From contig JAOPVX010000020.1 in the NCBI GenBank assembly GCA_025965975.1, positions 1 to 59,361 on the forward strand: a stretch of 59,361 nt of DNA. The letters are read 5' to 3'. The notes beneath the pieces are model-generated. The model saw only the letters and a list, made by a program, of their open reading frames with translations, had not been told where the DNA came from and made no database searches. Shown piece by piece: positions 24,617 to 33,322 of the stretch; the first letter of the stretch is position 1; each line of letters opens with the position of its first letter. This DNA comes from Mycobacterium sp. (GTDB lineage: Bacteria > Actinomycetota > Actinomycetes > Mycobacteriales > Mycobacteriaceae). The position numbers were made by a program, and so were the translations under genes.

Positions 24617-25806
24617 GCGGGATCGTCGGCCTCGATCGTCAAGCGCAGGGTGTCAAGGCCGACCGTTCCCCGTGGCCAGTGCACCCGGGGCGCGGTGCCC
24701 GGCGTGATGTGATAATTCGGGATGAGCCTGTGCCATTCCTCGTAGAGCACCTGCATTTCCAGCCGCGCGAGGTGTGAGCCGAGGCAACGATGTACGCCCA
24801 TGCCAAAGCTGATGTGCCGATTCTCGGTGCGGTGGAAGTCGATCGCGTAGGGGTCGGAGAACAGCCGCTCGTCACGATTCGCCACGGCCAGGTAGCTGGT
24901 GATCCGGCTGCCTTCCGGCAGCGTGTGCCCGGCTACCGTCACCTCCTCGGTGTTCACCCGGGGGATGAACGGCGCAGGGGGATCCAGTCGGAGCAACTCC
25001 TCCATCGCGGCGGGAATGAGCGACGGGTCGGTCACGATTTCCCGGCGTCTCTCTGGGTTCTCGGCAAGGCGCTGCATCCCGAATCCAAGGGCATCCATCA
25101 CCGTGTCCAGACCGGCAAGTATGAAAAGGAAGCACAGGCCGATGACCTCTTCATCAGAAAGGGCATCGGGTGGTTCGATGTTGAGCACCTGACTGAGCAC
25201 GTCGTCTCCGGGGACACCGCGGCGCTTCTGGATGAGGTCGGTGAGGTACATGAAGAGTTCGAGCGCCTTCTGCATGCCTTCTTGTGCCGCTTCGTCAACC
25301 GATGTCTGGCCCGACGCGGCGCTGAGGCCAAGGACTGCGTTCTTCCACTCGATGAACTGGTCGCGCATGTCGAGCGGCAGTCCGAACAACGTGAGAAACA
25401 CCTGGATCGGGAACACGGCGGCGACCTCGGCGATGAAGTCGCATTCTCCGCGCTGCGCGATCGGCTCGATCAGCTCGACGACCTGCCTGCGCAGATCGGG
25501 CTCGAGGGGCTTGATCACGCGGGGACTGAAGAACGGCTGCAGGATGCGACGGTAGTGAGCCTGCTCGGGAGGGTCGAACGCGATGGGCACCAACGGGACT
25601 GGACTGGCGAGCACGTCGAACGCCCGCTTCGACGAGAACACCGATGGGTTCTTGAGGATGAGTTCCACCACATCTCGATGCGTGGCCGCGTAGCCGTCCT
25701 CCACTTCGACGACGGGGTGCTCGTCCATCTGGTGCCAAGCGTCGTCGCGGGCCTCCGGCATCGGCAGGTCGTCGGTGCAAACCTTGGGAAGTGCCTCGGT
25801 GGTCAA
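24613..25806 (-). CDS. Cytochrome P450
   Basis: 397 residues. The I-helix reads LAGLDTVMDALG (the usual acidic/Thr pair is partly altered), the K-helix MEELLRLDPP and the heme loop FGMGVHRCLGSHLARLE with Cys341. It is the first gene of a P450-ferredoxin-dioxygenase operon and closely resembles the P450 at 27896 (shared SPVPLVPIA motif, LAGLDTV helix), so the two look like paralogues under the same regulator. A hydrophobic cyclic substrate is likely. The 26023 operator is 217 bp upstream. Confidence 0.93.
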   Translation of the reverse strand: MTTEALPKVCTDDLPMPEARDDAWHQMDEHPVVEVEDGYAATHRDVVELILKNPSVFSSKRAFDVLASPVPLVPIAFDPPEQAHYRRILQPFFSPRVIKPLEPDLRRQVVELIEPIAQRGECDFIAEVAAVFPIQVFLTLFGLPLDMRDQFIEWKNAVLGLSAASGQTSVDEAAQEGMQKALELFMYLTDLIQKRRGVPGDDVLSQVLNIEPPDALSDEEVIGLCFLFILAGLDTVMDALGFGMQRLAENPERRREIVTDPSLIPAAMEELLRLDPPAPFIPRVNTEEVTVAGHTLPEGSRITSYLAVANRDERLFSDPYAIDFHRTENRHISFGMGVHRCLGSHLARLEMQVLYEEWHRLIPNYHITPGTAPRVHWPRGTVGLDTLRLTIEADDPA

Positions 25807-26022
25807 TCCCGTCCTCGATTCCTACTCCGTGCGCGGGCGTGCGAACTGTGACCGCGGTTACTCCTGGAAGTTTGCCACTACCGTCAGATATAGACAACAC
25901 CCTGGATTGTTGATCCGAGGCTCCTAACGTGCTGCATCGGGTTCTACCAGGGATATTGGTGCCATTTCACCGCCAGACATAATTAGACATTGCCGTCAGA
26001 CATCGCCGATCCGTTGACAGTC

Positions 26023-26038
26023 TGACAGTGAACTGCCA
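26023..26038. promoter_or_regulatory. TGRCAGT-NN-ACTGYCA operator, site 1
   Basis: TGACAGTGAACTGCCA has one TGACAGT half and one ACTGCCA half around a GA spacer. It lies 38 bp before the AveC-family gene and in the divergent promoter region of the P450 operon. The surrounding 270-bp intergenic stretch (25807-26076) also has three AGACAT repeats at about 25975-26011 and no gene. Confidence 0.65.
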
Positions 26039-26076
26039 TCTTTGGAGATCGTGAGAACGCCAAAGGGCGCGTCGTC

Positions 26077-27126
26077 GTGACAGACCTCAAGAGCACCGAC
26101 CGCGTCGACGGAGCGGGACCGTATTCACCCGTCCCCGCGGACATCAAAACCCTTCGGCCGGTTCTCTTTTGGTCGGGCGTTGGAACGGTCTGCGTAGCCT
26201 TCGCCACCTACGTCTATCTGTCGTGGATACTCTCGGGTAACGCCACGCCGGTCGACCCGGGACCCGACCCGATACCCGGCGTCACCCGCCTCGCGATGAC
26301 CGCCTTCCAAATCGCCTGTCCCGTCCTGGCTGTCGTTGCGATCGTCTACGTGATCCGAAAGAGCCTGCGCGAGCGCCGACTGTGCGTCGAGGCGGCGATC
26401 GTCATCGGCTCGGCGATCGCGTGGTGGCACGATCCGCTGATCAACTGGTTCCAACCCGTGCTCTTCTACAACGCCGGACTGGTCAACTTCGGGAACTGGA
26501 CCGAGAACATCCCGGGCTGGCTGAGCCCGGACGGACGTCTGATGGCCGAGCCGGTGCTGATGATCGGCATGATCTACATCTGGATGCCGCTGGCCATGGG
26601 GTCGCTGGCGCGGTGGGCGATGGGGAAGGCCCGCCACCGTTGGCCGACGCTGGGACCAGTCCGCACCTTCTGCAGCGGCTGGCTCGCCGTGTTCGTCGTC
26701 GAGTTCCCCCTCGAGGTCGTTGCGCTGCACAGCGGGCTGCTCGGCTATCCGGCGTCGATTCCAGAGCTGACGTTGTGGGTCGGGCGGACGGTGCAGTTGC
26801 CGTTGTACGGGCCGGTGCTGTGGTCATTGGTGTTGAGTTCCAGCGGTGCGCTGATGTTCTTCCGGAACAAGAAGGGACAGATCCGAGTCGAGACCGGCAT
26901 CGAAACGCTGCGCCGGGCGGGGACGAAAACGAAGGCTCTGCTGCGGGTGCTGGCTGTCACGGGTTTCCTGCATGTGGTGGCGATCGGGGTCTACGACATT
27001 CCGATCAACCTGGCAGGCATCTACGCCGGACCGACTCAGACTTATCCGACCTACCTGCGCACACAATTCTGCGGACCTGGCACGCCCCGGCCCTGCCCGG
27101 ACGGCACCCGCTTCGAAGACCCGTAG
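26077..27126 (+). CDS. AveC-family integral membrane protein (spirocyclase-like)
   Basis: 349 residues from a GTG. About seven hydrophobic segments are visible, starting with PVLFWSGVGTVCVAFATYVY after a soluble N-terminus. Conserved features of the family include WWHDPLINWF, FGNWTENIPGW, AEPVL and a C-terminal CGPGTPRPCPDG. AveC in avermectin producers is a spirocyclase/dehydratase. The many mycobacterial homologues have no proven reaction and often sit in terpenoid or steroid-type catabolic clusters. The operator 38 bp upstream places it in the same regulon as the P450s. A cyclisation or dehydration role is only a guess. Confidence 0.78.
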   Translation: MTDLKSTDRVDGAGPYSPVPADIKTLRPVLFWSGVGTVCVAFATYVYLSWILSGNATPVDPGPDPIPGVTRLAMTAFQIACPVLAVVAIVYVIRKSLRERRLCVEAAIVIGSAIAWWHDPLINWFQPVLFYNAGLVNFGNWTENIPGWLSPDGRLMAEPVLMIGMIYIWMPLAMGSLARWAMGKARHRWPTLGPVRTFCSGWLAVFVVEFPLEVVALHSGLLGYPASIPELTLWVGRTVQLPLYGPVLWSLVLSSSGALMFFRNKKGQIRVETGIETLRRAGTKTKALLRVLAVTGFLHVVAIGVYDIPINLAGIYAGPTQTYPTYLRTQFCGPGTPRPCPDGTRFEDP

Positions 27127-27137
27127 GCGTAGGCCTG

Positions 27138-27728
27138 CTACTTCAACACCGAAGGCAGCGCGGCGAACTCCTGCCGAATCAGATCGTCGAGCGCACGATT
27201 GGGGGCCGACAGCCATCGGATGATGGCGCGCTCGACCAGCAGCATTCCGATCGACGCCAGCAGCCGGCACTCATCATCCGGCGCCGCCAGTCGGCGCCGC
27301 TCGGCGATCACCTTCGCCACGGTGTCCGCATTGGCCCGGTGGTTCTGACGCTCACGGCCCTGCAGAACAAAGGACGAGTCGACCGCTTCGTGATACTGCG
27401 CGATCCGCTTGCGGATGCGTTTCAGGCCCGGCGCCAGTAACGCGAAGGAGTCAGCCATGGCTTCGTAGTCCGACAGCGCGTCGTCCTGGGCAAGGAAGAC
27501 GCCGCTGAACGCGTTGACGAAGCCGTACTCGCCGGAGAACAGAACCGATTCCTTGGTGGGGAAGTAGCGGAAGAACGTCCGCGGCGACACACCGGCGGCG
27601 TCAGCGATCTCGTCTGTCGTTGTCTGCTCATACCCGTTGGCGCTGAACAGATTCAGGGCGGCCTCCAGCAGCGCGGTCCGCATCTTGTTCGCATGTTCGC
27701 TCCGCGGCGAACGATCGCCCCGCGCCAT
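27138..27728 (-). CDS. TetR-family repressor, likely master of the TGRCAGT regulon
   Basis: 196 residues with the helix-turn-helix TTDEIADAAGVSPRTFFRYF at about residues 36-55 and a C-terminal helical domain. It is divergent from a P450 gene; the only palindrome in their shared promoter is the TGACAGT operator at 27833. Five similar sites lie before genes on both sides, and this is the only single-domain TetR gene inside the regulon next to such a site. I therefore infer that it binds them all. It ends 12 bp from the AveC-family gene, tail to tail. Confidence 0.87.
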   Translation of the reverse strand: MARGDRSPRSEHANKMRTALLEAALNLFSANGYEQTTTDEIADAAGVSPRTFFRYFPTKESVLFSGEYGFVNAFSGVFLAQDDALSDYEAMADSFALLAPGLKRIRKRIAQYHEAVDSSFVLQGRERQNHRANADTVAKVIAERRRLAAPDDECRLLASIGMLLVERAIIRWLSAPNRALDDLIRQEFAALPSVLK

Positions 27729-27832
27729 CGGTCATCCTCCTCGGCCGCATCGTCGATGAAGACAATACAACCACCCCGAATGTGTAGTCCGTCGTTGACA
27801 CCCGTTGCCGCGCGGACGATACTCGTCAGTTG

Positions 27833-27848
27833 TGACAGTCTACTGTCA
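27833..27848. promoter_or_regulatory. TGRCAGT-NN-ACTGYCA operator, site 2
   Basis: TGACAGTCTACTGTCA is a perfect palindrome with 7-bp arms and a CT spacer. It lies 47 bp before the P450 start and about 105 bp before the TetR start, so it can serve both divergent genes. Confidence 0.7.
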
Positions 27849-27895
27849 TAGTTTGAGACCGCAATCGCCTGCGGCAGGAAAGGGATTTCCCGAAC

Positions 27896-29074
27896 ATGAC
27901 CGAAATCGCCTTGAACGGCACCGCGAACATCAATGACCTGCCCTTTGGGACGGATCGTTCACGCGCCTGGCGGGAGCTGCGCGAGGCGGGCGAGGCGGTG
28001 ACCTCCGGCGAGGAGATCGTCTTGACCAGTGCCTCGGCGGTCGAGTTCGCGGCGAAGAAGCCCGAAATCTTCTCCTCCGCGCGGGCCTTCGACCGACTGG
28101 GCAGCCCGGTTCCGCTCGTTCCGATTGCCATCGATCCGCCCGAACACACCCGGTTCCGTCGCATGCTTGATCCGTTCTTCAGCCCCAAGAAGATGGCCGA
28201 GCGAGAGCCGGAGTTGCGCAGGCAGGCCGGCGAACTGATCGACGCGATCGTGGCCAAGGGTGAATGCGACGTGGTTCCGGAACTTGCCACACCGTTTCCC
28301 TCCCAGGTCTTTTTGACGCTGTTCGGGCTGCCGATGGCCGACCGCGACAAGCTGGTGCAGTGGAAGGACTCGATCCTGGAGTTCACCGACCCGAGTAGCG
28401 CTGAAGCGACGCCAGAGGTTCTCGCCCACGCATTGGAACTGTTCACCTATCTGACCGAACACATAGCCGAGCGGCGCGCCAACACCACGGGCGGCGACAT
28501 GCTCACTCAGCTGATGCAAAACAGCGAGGACGGCGGAATGTCCGACAACGAGATCCTCGGGCTGTGTTTCATGTTCGTGCTCGCCGGTCTCGATACCGTC
28601 ACCTCTGCGGTGGGATTCTCGCTGGCGAAACTCGCAGGCGATGCCGATCTGCGTCACCGCATCAGCAACGACTACGGCCTGATTCCGGTTTTCATCGATG
28701 ACATGCTGCGTGTCGACGGCCCAGTCCCGTTCGCCCCGCGGGTCACCACCGAGGAGGTCGAAGTCGCGGGCAGGGTGGTGCCGAAGGATTCAACGGTCAT
28801 GCTCGCCTATGGCAGCGCCGATCGCGACCCGCGGCGCTACCAGGACGCCGACAACGTCCATTTGGACAGCAAGGCGGTGCATTTCGCGTTCGGGCGTGGC
28901 CCGCACAGGTGCCTGGGCTCGCATCTCGCGCGCCTGGAGCTGCGGCTCATTCTCGAGGAGTGGCACACGCGCATCCCCGACTACACCTTGGCAGACGGCA
29001 AGGCACCGCAGATGCCCTGGCCCGCGGGAACGATGGGACTCGAGTCGGTCCCGCTGACCTTCAAGCCGCGATAG
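27896..29074 (+). CDS. Cytochrome P450
   Basis: 392 residues from an ATG preceded by AGGAAAGGGA. The I-helix is LAGLDTVTSAVG, and the heme loop FGRGPHRCLGSHLARLE puts the axial Cys at residue 339. It is a soluble class I P450 and a near relative of the 24613 protein. No ferredoxin adjoins it, so it may share the one encoded at 24410. A perfect regulon operator is 47 bp upstream. Confidence 0.93.
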   Translation: MTEIALNGTANINDLPFGTDRSRAWRELREAGEAVTSGEEIVLTSASAVEFAAKKPEIFSSARAFDRLGSPVPLVPIAIDPPEHTRFRRMLDPFFSPKKMAEREPELRRQAGELIDAIVAKGECDVVPELATPFPSQVFLTLFGLPMADRDKLVQWKDSILEFTDPSSAEATPEVLAHALELFTYLTEHIAERRANTTGGDMLTQLMQNSEDGGMSDNEILGLCFMFVLAGLDTVTSAVGFSLAKLAGDADLRHRISNDYGLIPVFIDDMLRVDGPVPFAPRVTTEEVEVAGRVVPKDSTVMLAYGSADRDPRRYQDADNVHLDSKAVHFAFGRGPHRCLGSHLARLELRLILEEWHTRIPDYTLADGKAPQMPWPAGTMGLESVPLTFKPR

Positions 29075-29083
29075 GGGAGCGAG

Positions 29084-30004
29084 CTACCGCACTTTCGGGA
29101 TCACCTCTTCGGCGACCCAGGCCATGTGGTCTAAGTAGGCGTTGAAGTTATCGAGCGGTGGCGGGTTGACCCAGGTGTCGGTGACGCCGCACTCGGCCAG
29201 CATGCTGCAGTTGTCGATCACCCGCTGTGCGCTCTGGCCGAATTGTGCGCGTGGGTCGTCGACGATCGCATGCTCCTGGCCGATCGACAGCATGGCGAGG
29301 CTATAGAACACCGAGAACGGGCGGCCATCGAACCCGGGCGCCGACCGGAGATAGTCCATCTTCGCAGGCAGCTCGTTGGGCTTGGTCAGCCAAGGCGCCC
29401 AGCCGTCACCGAATCGCGCGGCACGTCGAAGAACGGCGTCGGCGTCGCCGCCCATCCAGATGACGGGATGCGGTTTGTGAATCGGCTTGGGGCCGAAGGC
29501 GATGTCGTCGAATTTCACGAACTCGCCGTCGAAACTCGGTGTGTCGCTGTGCCACAGCTCGAACATCGCGGCCAGTGACTCGTCGGCGATGCGGCCGCGT
29601 TTGGAGAAGGGCACGCCGATCGCGTCGTACTCCTCCTTGAGCCAACCCACGCCGACCGTGACCTGAGCGCGGCCGCCGCTGAGCCAGTCCAGTGTTGCGA
29701 TGGATTTGGCCGCGATGACCGGATTGTGCAGGGGCAGGATCGTCACCATCGAACCGATGGTGATCGTCGAGGTCGCGCCGGCGAGGAACGCCTGTGCCGT
29801 GGTGGCGTCGAAGTAGTGGTTGCCGGACAGCTCGAGGTGGCTGGTCGGCGTCAGGTAGTGCTCCGGCAGGAACACCATTGCATATCCGAGGCGTTCGGCG
29901 GTCTGGGCGGTAAGCGCGATGTCCTGACCGGTCAGGCCCTGCTCCCACGGTTGGGTGATCGCTGCGACGTGCATGCAGTTGGGCAGGTATACAGCGAATC
30001 TCAT
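29084..30004 (-). CDS. LLM-class (F420-dependent-type) oxidoreductase
   Basis: 306 residues from ATG 30004; the longer frame begins inside the operator and is rejected. The TIM-barrel luciferase-like pattern is clear: MRFAVYLPN start, VFLPEHYL, GVGWLKEEYDAIGV and WMGGDADAVLRRAARFGDGW. In mycobacteria such enzymes usually use F420 for hydride transfer to or from carbonyls or double bonds. It is convergent with the P450 (10-bp gap) and divergent from the EthD-like operon. The 30048 operator lies 43 bp upstream. Confidence 0.9.
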   Translation of the reverse strand: MRFAVYLPNCMHVAAITQPWEQGLTGQDIALTAQTAERLGYAMVFLPEHYLTPTSHLELSGNHYFDATTAQAFLAGATSTITIGSMVTILPLHNPVIAAKSIATLDWLSGGRAQVTVGVGWLKEEYDAIGVPFSKRGRIADESLAAMFELWHSDTPSFDGEFVKFDDIAFGPKPIHKPHPVIWMGGDADAVLRRAARFGDGWAPWLTKPNELPAKMDYLRSAPGFDGRPFSVFYSLAMLSIGQEHAIVDDPRAQFGQSAQRVIDNCSMLAECGVTDTWVNPPPLDNFNAYLDHMAWVAEEVIPKVR

Positions 30005-30047
30005 TATGTGCCTTCCGGGTTCGGCCGGGACCTGGTGCGAAAGACTA

Positions 30048-30063
30048 TGGCAGTGAACTGCCA
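30048..30063. promoter_or_regulatory. TGRCAGT-NN-ACTGYCA operator, site 3
   Basis: TGGCAGTGAACTGCCA is a perfect palindrome with 7-bp arms and a GA spacer. It is the GC variant of the motif. It faces the LLM oxidoreductase gene and is 48 bp, centre to centre, from site 4. Confidence 0.65.
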
Positions 30064-30095
30064 CACGTCAATCTCCTCGTACGCGGCGTTGACTG

Positions 30096-30111
30096 TGACA
30101 GTCAACTGTCA
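30096..30111. promoter_or_regulatory. TGRCAGT-NN-ACTGYCA operator, site 4
   Basis: TGACAGTCAACTGTCA is a perfect palindrome with 7-bp arms and a CA spacer, 44 bp before the EthD-like gene. An extra partial half-site, TTGACTGTGACAG, leads into it. It should control the operon running to about 35.7 kb. Confidence 0.7.
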
Positions 30112-30155
30112 TAGTGTCACTGGTAGCACCGGCCGACGTGAAAGGTGTGTCTCCC

Positions 30156-30521
30156 ATGGCCCAAGACATCTTCGTTGTGTTGACCAACCCGATCGAGGGC
30201 GAGGACGAGGCGTTCAACACGTGGTACGACGCGCAGCATGTGCCCGAGGTCCTCGACGTACCCGGGGTGGTCGCGGCACAGCGCTACGACATCGCGGAGG
30301 TGAACGTCCCCGACGATCAGGACCTGCCCGCACAGTTGCCGCCGCCGACACACCGCTACATGGTCATCTACGAGCTGGACAACGACCCCGACGTAGTGAT
30401 GGCCGAATTCCTCAAGCGCGTCATGGCGGGCACGCTGTCGTTGGGCGAATGGCTGGATCTGAGCACGATCTCGTTGACGGGATGGACTCCCCGCGGCGAC
30501 CGTGTGGTGGCGGGGTCATAG
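30156..30521 (+). CDS. EthD/dimeric alpha-beta-barrel-like protein
   Basis: 121 residues from ATG 30156. The pattern FVVLTNPIEGEDEAFNTWYDAQHVPEVLDVPGV is typical of ferredoxin-like dimeric alpha-beta-barrel proteins with the WYDxxH motif (EthD/DUF4286 group). These are found beside P450 and ring-modifying genes; some act as accessory or isomerase-type proteins. It is the first gene of the operon behind operator site 4. Its TAG stop shares a base with the GTG of the nitroreductase gene. The function is not established. Confidence 0.75.
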   Translation: MAQDIFVVLTNPIEGEDEAFNTWYDAQHVPEVLDVPGVVAAQRYDIAEVNVPDDQDLPAQLPPPTHRYMVIYELDNDPDVVMAEFLKRVMAGTLSLGEWLDLSTISLTGWTPRGDRVVAGS

Positions 30522-31129
30522 TGGGCGAACTGCTGGCCGTCATGCACGCCCAGCGTGCCTGTCGGCGATTCGACCCTGACGGCAAGGTTTTGGACGGCGA
30601 CCTCGAGCGCATGCTCGAGGCCGCGGTCCACGCCCCGAGCGCCGAGAACACCCAGCCGTGGTCGTTCGTCGTGGTGCGCAACGAGGAGGCACGGGCGCAG
30701 CTGGCCGACTGGTGGACCGAGACATGGAACGCTGGCGGCGGTGATTTCGTGCGGCAGAGCCTCGATGACAAGGTGCTGGTGGCCGACCTCGAATACGGTT
30801 TCAACCGAGGGGGATTCGCTGCGGCGCCGGTGGTAGTCGTGGTCTGCGCCGACACCGAACGGGTGCCGGAGATCTACGCACCGTCCTCGATCTATCCCGC
30901 GGTGCAGAATCTACTGCTCGCCGCGGCCGACCTTGGTTACGCCTCCTGCTTGACGACCGGGCTCACCACCTTCGGGGTCGACCGGGTCCGCGAGAAACTG
31001 CAGCTGCCCGACACGTTGTTGCCCATGGCCGCGGTATACCTCGGCAGGTCGGCCAGGAAGCTGTCGCCGTCCCGTCGTCGTCCTGCCCCCACGGTGACGT
31101 ACCGCGAACAATTCGGCAACCCCTGGTGA
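30521..31129 (+). CDS. Nitroreductase-family FMN oxidoreductase
   Basis: 202 residues from a GTG overlapping the previous stop by one base; an internal ATG seven codons on is possible. FMN-binding features are the early RACRRFDPDG, the APSAENTQPWSFVVVR strand and SIYPAVQNLLLAAADLGY. Family enzymes use NAD(P)H to reduce nitro groups, quinones or activated double bonds. A ring or enone reduction would suit this operon. Confidence 0.88.
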   Translation: MGELLAVMHAQRACRRFDPDGKVLDGDLERMLEAAVHAPSAENTQPWSFVVVRNEEARAQLADWWTETWNAGGGDFVRQSLDDKVLVADLEYGFNRGGFAAAPVVVVVCADTERVPEIYAPSSIYPAVQNLLLAAADLGYASCLTTGLTTFGVDRVREKLQLPDTLLPMAAVYLGRSARKLSPSRRRPAPTVTYREQFGNPW

Positions 31130-31157
31130 CGAGCTTGACGAGAACGGAGCGCTACCA

Positions 31158-33308
31158 ATGCCGTTGGCGATAACCGAAGACCACCGCGCACTCGCCGACG
31201 TCGCCAAGGCGATGGTGGTCGGACGCTCCGGCACCGCGGGTGCCCGCCGGATTCTGCTCGACCGCGAGGCCGGCGGCCGTTGGTGGGCCGAGGACGGCCT
31301 CTGGAAAGAGATTGTGTCTACCGGCTGGCTCGGGCTGCACGTCGAGGAGGCCTTCGGCGGCCAGGGCTACGGCCTGGCGGAGCTCACGATCGTGCTGGAG
31401 CAGCTCGGTCGCGCGGCGATCGGCGGCCCGTTCCTACCAACGGTGGCCGTCGCGGCGGTGATCGCCGAGGTCGGCACCGACGAGCAGCGCAAGCGGTGGC
31501 TGCCGCGTCTAACGTCGGGCGACGTCGTGGCGGGTATCGGCGCCACCAGCGATGCGGTACAGACGGATTCGGCCGTTACTGCCGAAGCGGTCGCCACGCT
31601 AGCCGAGCCGGAAGCCGACCTGTTTCTGCTTCCGGTGGGGGACGACCTGCTGGTGGTCGAACCCGGCGACGGCCTTACCACCCGAGTCACCGACTCCCAG
31701 GATCAGCTCATGCGGCCGGTGACCGTCCTGAGCCTGAGCGCAGCCCCGGTCGCCGACACCCTTCCCGGCGCGGCGCCGTCGGCTGCAAGGATCATGCGCC
31801 TGCTCGCGACCGCGGAAGCGGTCGGTGGCCTGGCCGCGTGCACCGAGATGTCGACGGCCTATGCGGCGACGCGCGAACAGTTCGGTCGGCCGATCGGCTC
31901 GTTCCAGGCGGTCAAACATCACTGCGCGAACATGCTCGTCGACTCCGAACTGGCGGTTGCGGTTGCCTGGGACGCGGCACGCGCCGCTGGGGCGGAGGCC
32001 GACCTGGCCGCCGCTATGGCAGCCGGGCATGTGTTGCCGGCGTATCGACGTGCGGCGCTGCAGAACGTGCAGATCCACGGCGGCATCGGTTACACCTGGG
32101 AACACGACGCCCACCTCTACATCAGGCGGGCAACCGTGTTGCTCGCGTTCGTCGGCGGCGCGCCCGCGTTGCGTGACGCGGTCATCGAACTGCAGAGCAC
32201 CGGACTGCGCCGCCGTCACTCGGTGGACCTGCCGCCCGAGGCCGAGCAGTACCGCGGGGCCGCAGCGGAGTTCCGCGCCGGCCTCGCCCGCACCGACGAT
32301 GGCGAGCAACAGAAGGTTTGGGCCAGAAGCGGATACCTTCAACCGCACTGGCCCGAGCCGTATGGTCGGGCCGCCGACTCCGTCGAGCAGCTGATCATCG
32401 AAGAGGTGCTCGACGGCCTCGACAAGCCCAGCCTCGGGTTGGGTACCTGGGTGTTGCCCACGCTGCTGCAGCACGGCAGCGAGGAGCAGATCGAGCGCTT
32501 GATGTGGCCCAGCCTCGAGGGGGAACTGCGCTGGTGCCAGTTGTTCAGCGAACCGGGCGCTGGATCGGATGCTGCCGCGGTGGCCACCAAGGCCGCCAGG
32601 GTCGATGACGGCTGGTTGGTGACCGGGCAAAAGGTATGGACCAGCGACGCCATGAACTGCCAGCGCGGCCTGGCCACCGTTCGCACGGATCCCAACGCGC
32701 CCAAACACAAGGGGATCACCGCGATGATCATCGATCTCGCCGACCCCGGTGTCGAGGTCCGTCCACTGACGGAGATTACCGGCGAAACGCTGTTCAACGA
32801 GGTGTTCTTCAACGAGGTCTTCGTGGCCGACCACGACGTCGTCGGTGCCGTGAACTCCGGCTGGACCGTCGCGATGGCGACGTTCGGCAATGAACGCGTG
32901 TCGATCGGTGGTGGGTCGGTGACGCTACCGGCCGACGAGCTGATCGGTCTGCTGGCTCGATACCGCGCAGGCGACGGCGGTCTGGCACGCGAGGTCGGCG
33001 CACTGCTCATCGAGGCGTATGCGCTTGCGGCGCTGAACCTTCGACAGGCGGCCCGCGCGGTGTTCGACGCCGGGCCGGGTATCGAGGGAAACATCGCAAA
33101 ACTGTTCGGGGCCGAGCACGCTCAACGTGTCGCGGAACTCGCGCTGACCGTCGCCGGTTCCTCGGTGCTGACCGGGGGCGAAGGTGGCGTGGTGCACGAC
33201 TACCTGTTCAGCCGGTGCCTGACCATCGCGGGAGGGACGTCGGAGGTCCTCAGGAATCTCATCGCCGAACGGATTCTCGGACTGCCCCGAGAGCCGGCGG
33301 CGAAGTAG
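31158..33308 (+). CDS. Fused two-domain acyl-CoA dehydrogenase (FadE34-like architecture)
   Basis: 716 residues comprising two acyl-CoA dehydrogenase units. The N-terminal half (1-about 350) has YAATREQFGRPIG and HGGIGYTWEHDAHLY, resembling the beta-type subunit encoded at 1734. The C-terminal half (about 365-716) has WCQLFSEPGAGSD and ends in AGGTSEVLRNLIAERILGLP, resembling the subunit at 549. FadE34 of M. tuberculosis, which acts on a steroid side-chain acyl-CoA, has this size and double plan. I infer a bulky ring-bearing acyl-CoA substrate. The operon position is between the nitroreductase and an Ltp-like gene. Confidence 0.88.
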   Translation: MPLAITEDHRALADVAKAMVVGRSGTAGARRILLDREAGGRWWAEDGLWKEIVSTGWLGLHVEEAFGGQGYGLAELTIVLEQLGRAAIGGPFLPTVAVAAVIAEVGTDEQRKRWLPRLTSGDVVAGIGATSDAVQTDSAVTAEAVATLAEPEADLFLLPVGDDLLVVEPGDGLTTRVTDSQDQLMRPVTVLSLSAAPVADTLPGAAPSAARIMRLLATAEAVGGLAACTEMSTAYAATREQFGRPIGSFQAVKHHCANMLVDSELAVAVAWDAARAAGAEADLAAAMAAGHVLPAYRRAALQNVQIHGGIGYTWEHDAHLYIRRATVLLAFVGGAPALRDAVIELQSTGLRRRHSVDLPPEAEQYRGAAAEFRAGLARTDDGEQQKVWARSGYLQPHWPEPYGRAADSVEQLIIEEVLDGLDKPSLGLGTWVLPTLLQHGSEEQIERLMWPSLEGELRWCQLFSEPGAGSDAAAVATKAARVDDGWLVTGQKVWTSDAMNCQRGLATVRTDPNAPKHKGITAMIIDLADPGVEVRPLTEITGETLFNEVFFNEVFVADHDVVGAVNSGWTVAMATFGNERVSIGGGSVTLPADELIGLLARYRAGDGGLAREVGALLIEAYALAALNLRQAARAVFDAGPGIEGNIAKLFGAEHAQRVAELALTVAGSSVLTGGEGGVVHDYLFSRCLTIAGGTSEVLRNLIAERILGLPREPAAK

Positions 33309-33322
33309 ATCGGAGAGTCGGA

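Noticed and set aside
25870-26020. AGACAT repeats as part of the TGRCAGT operator family
   Set aside because: They lack the inverted symmetry and the CAGT core, so they are mentioned only as intergenic content.
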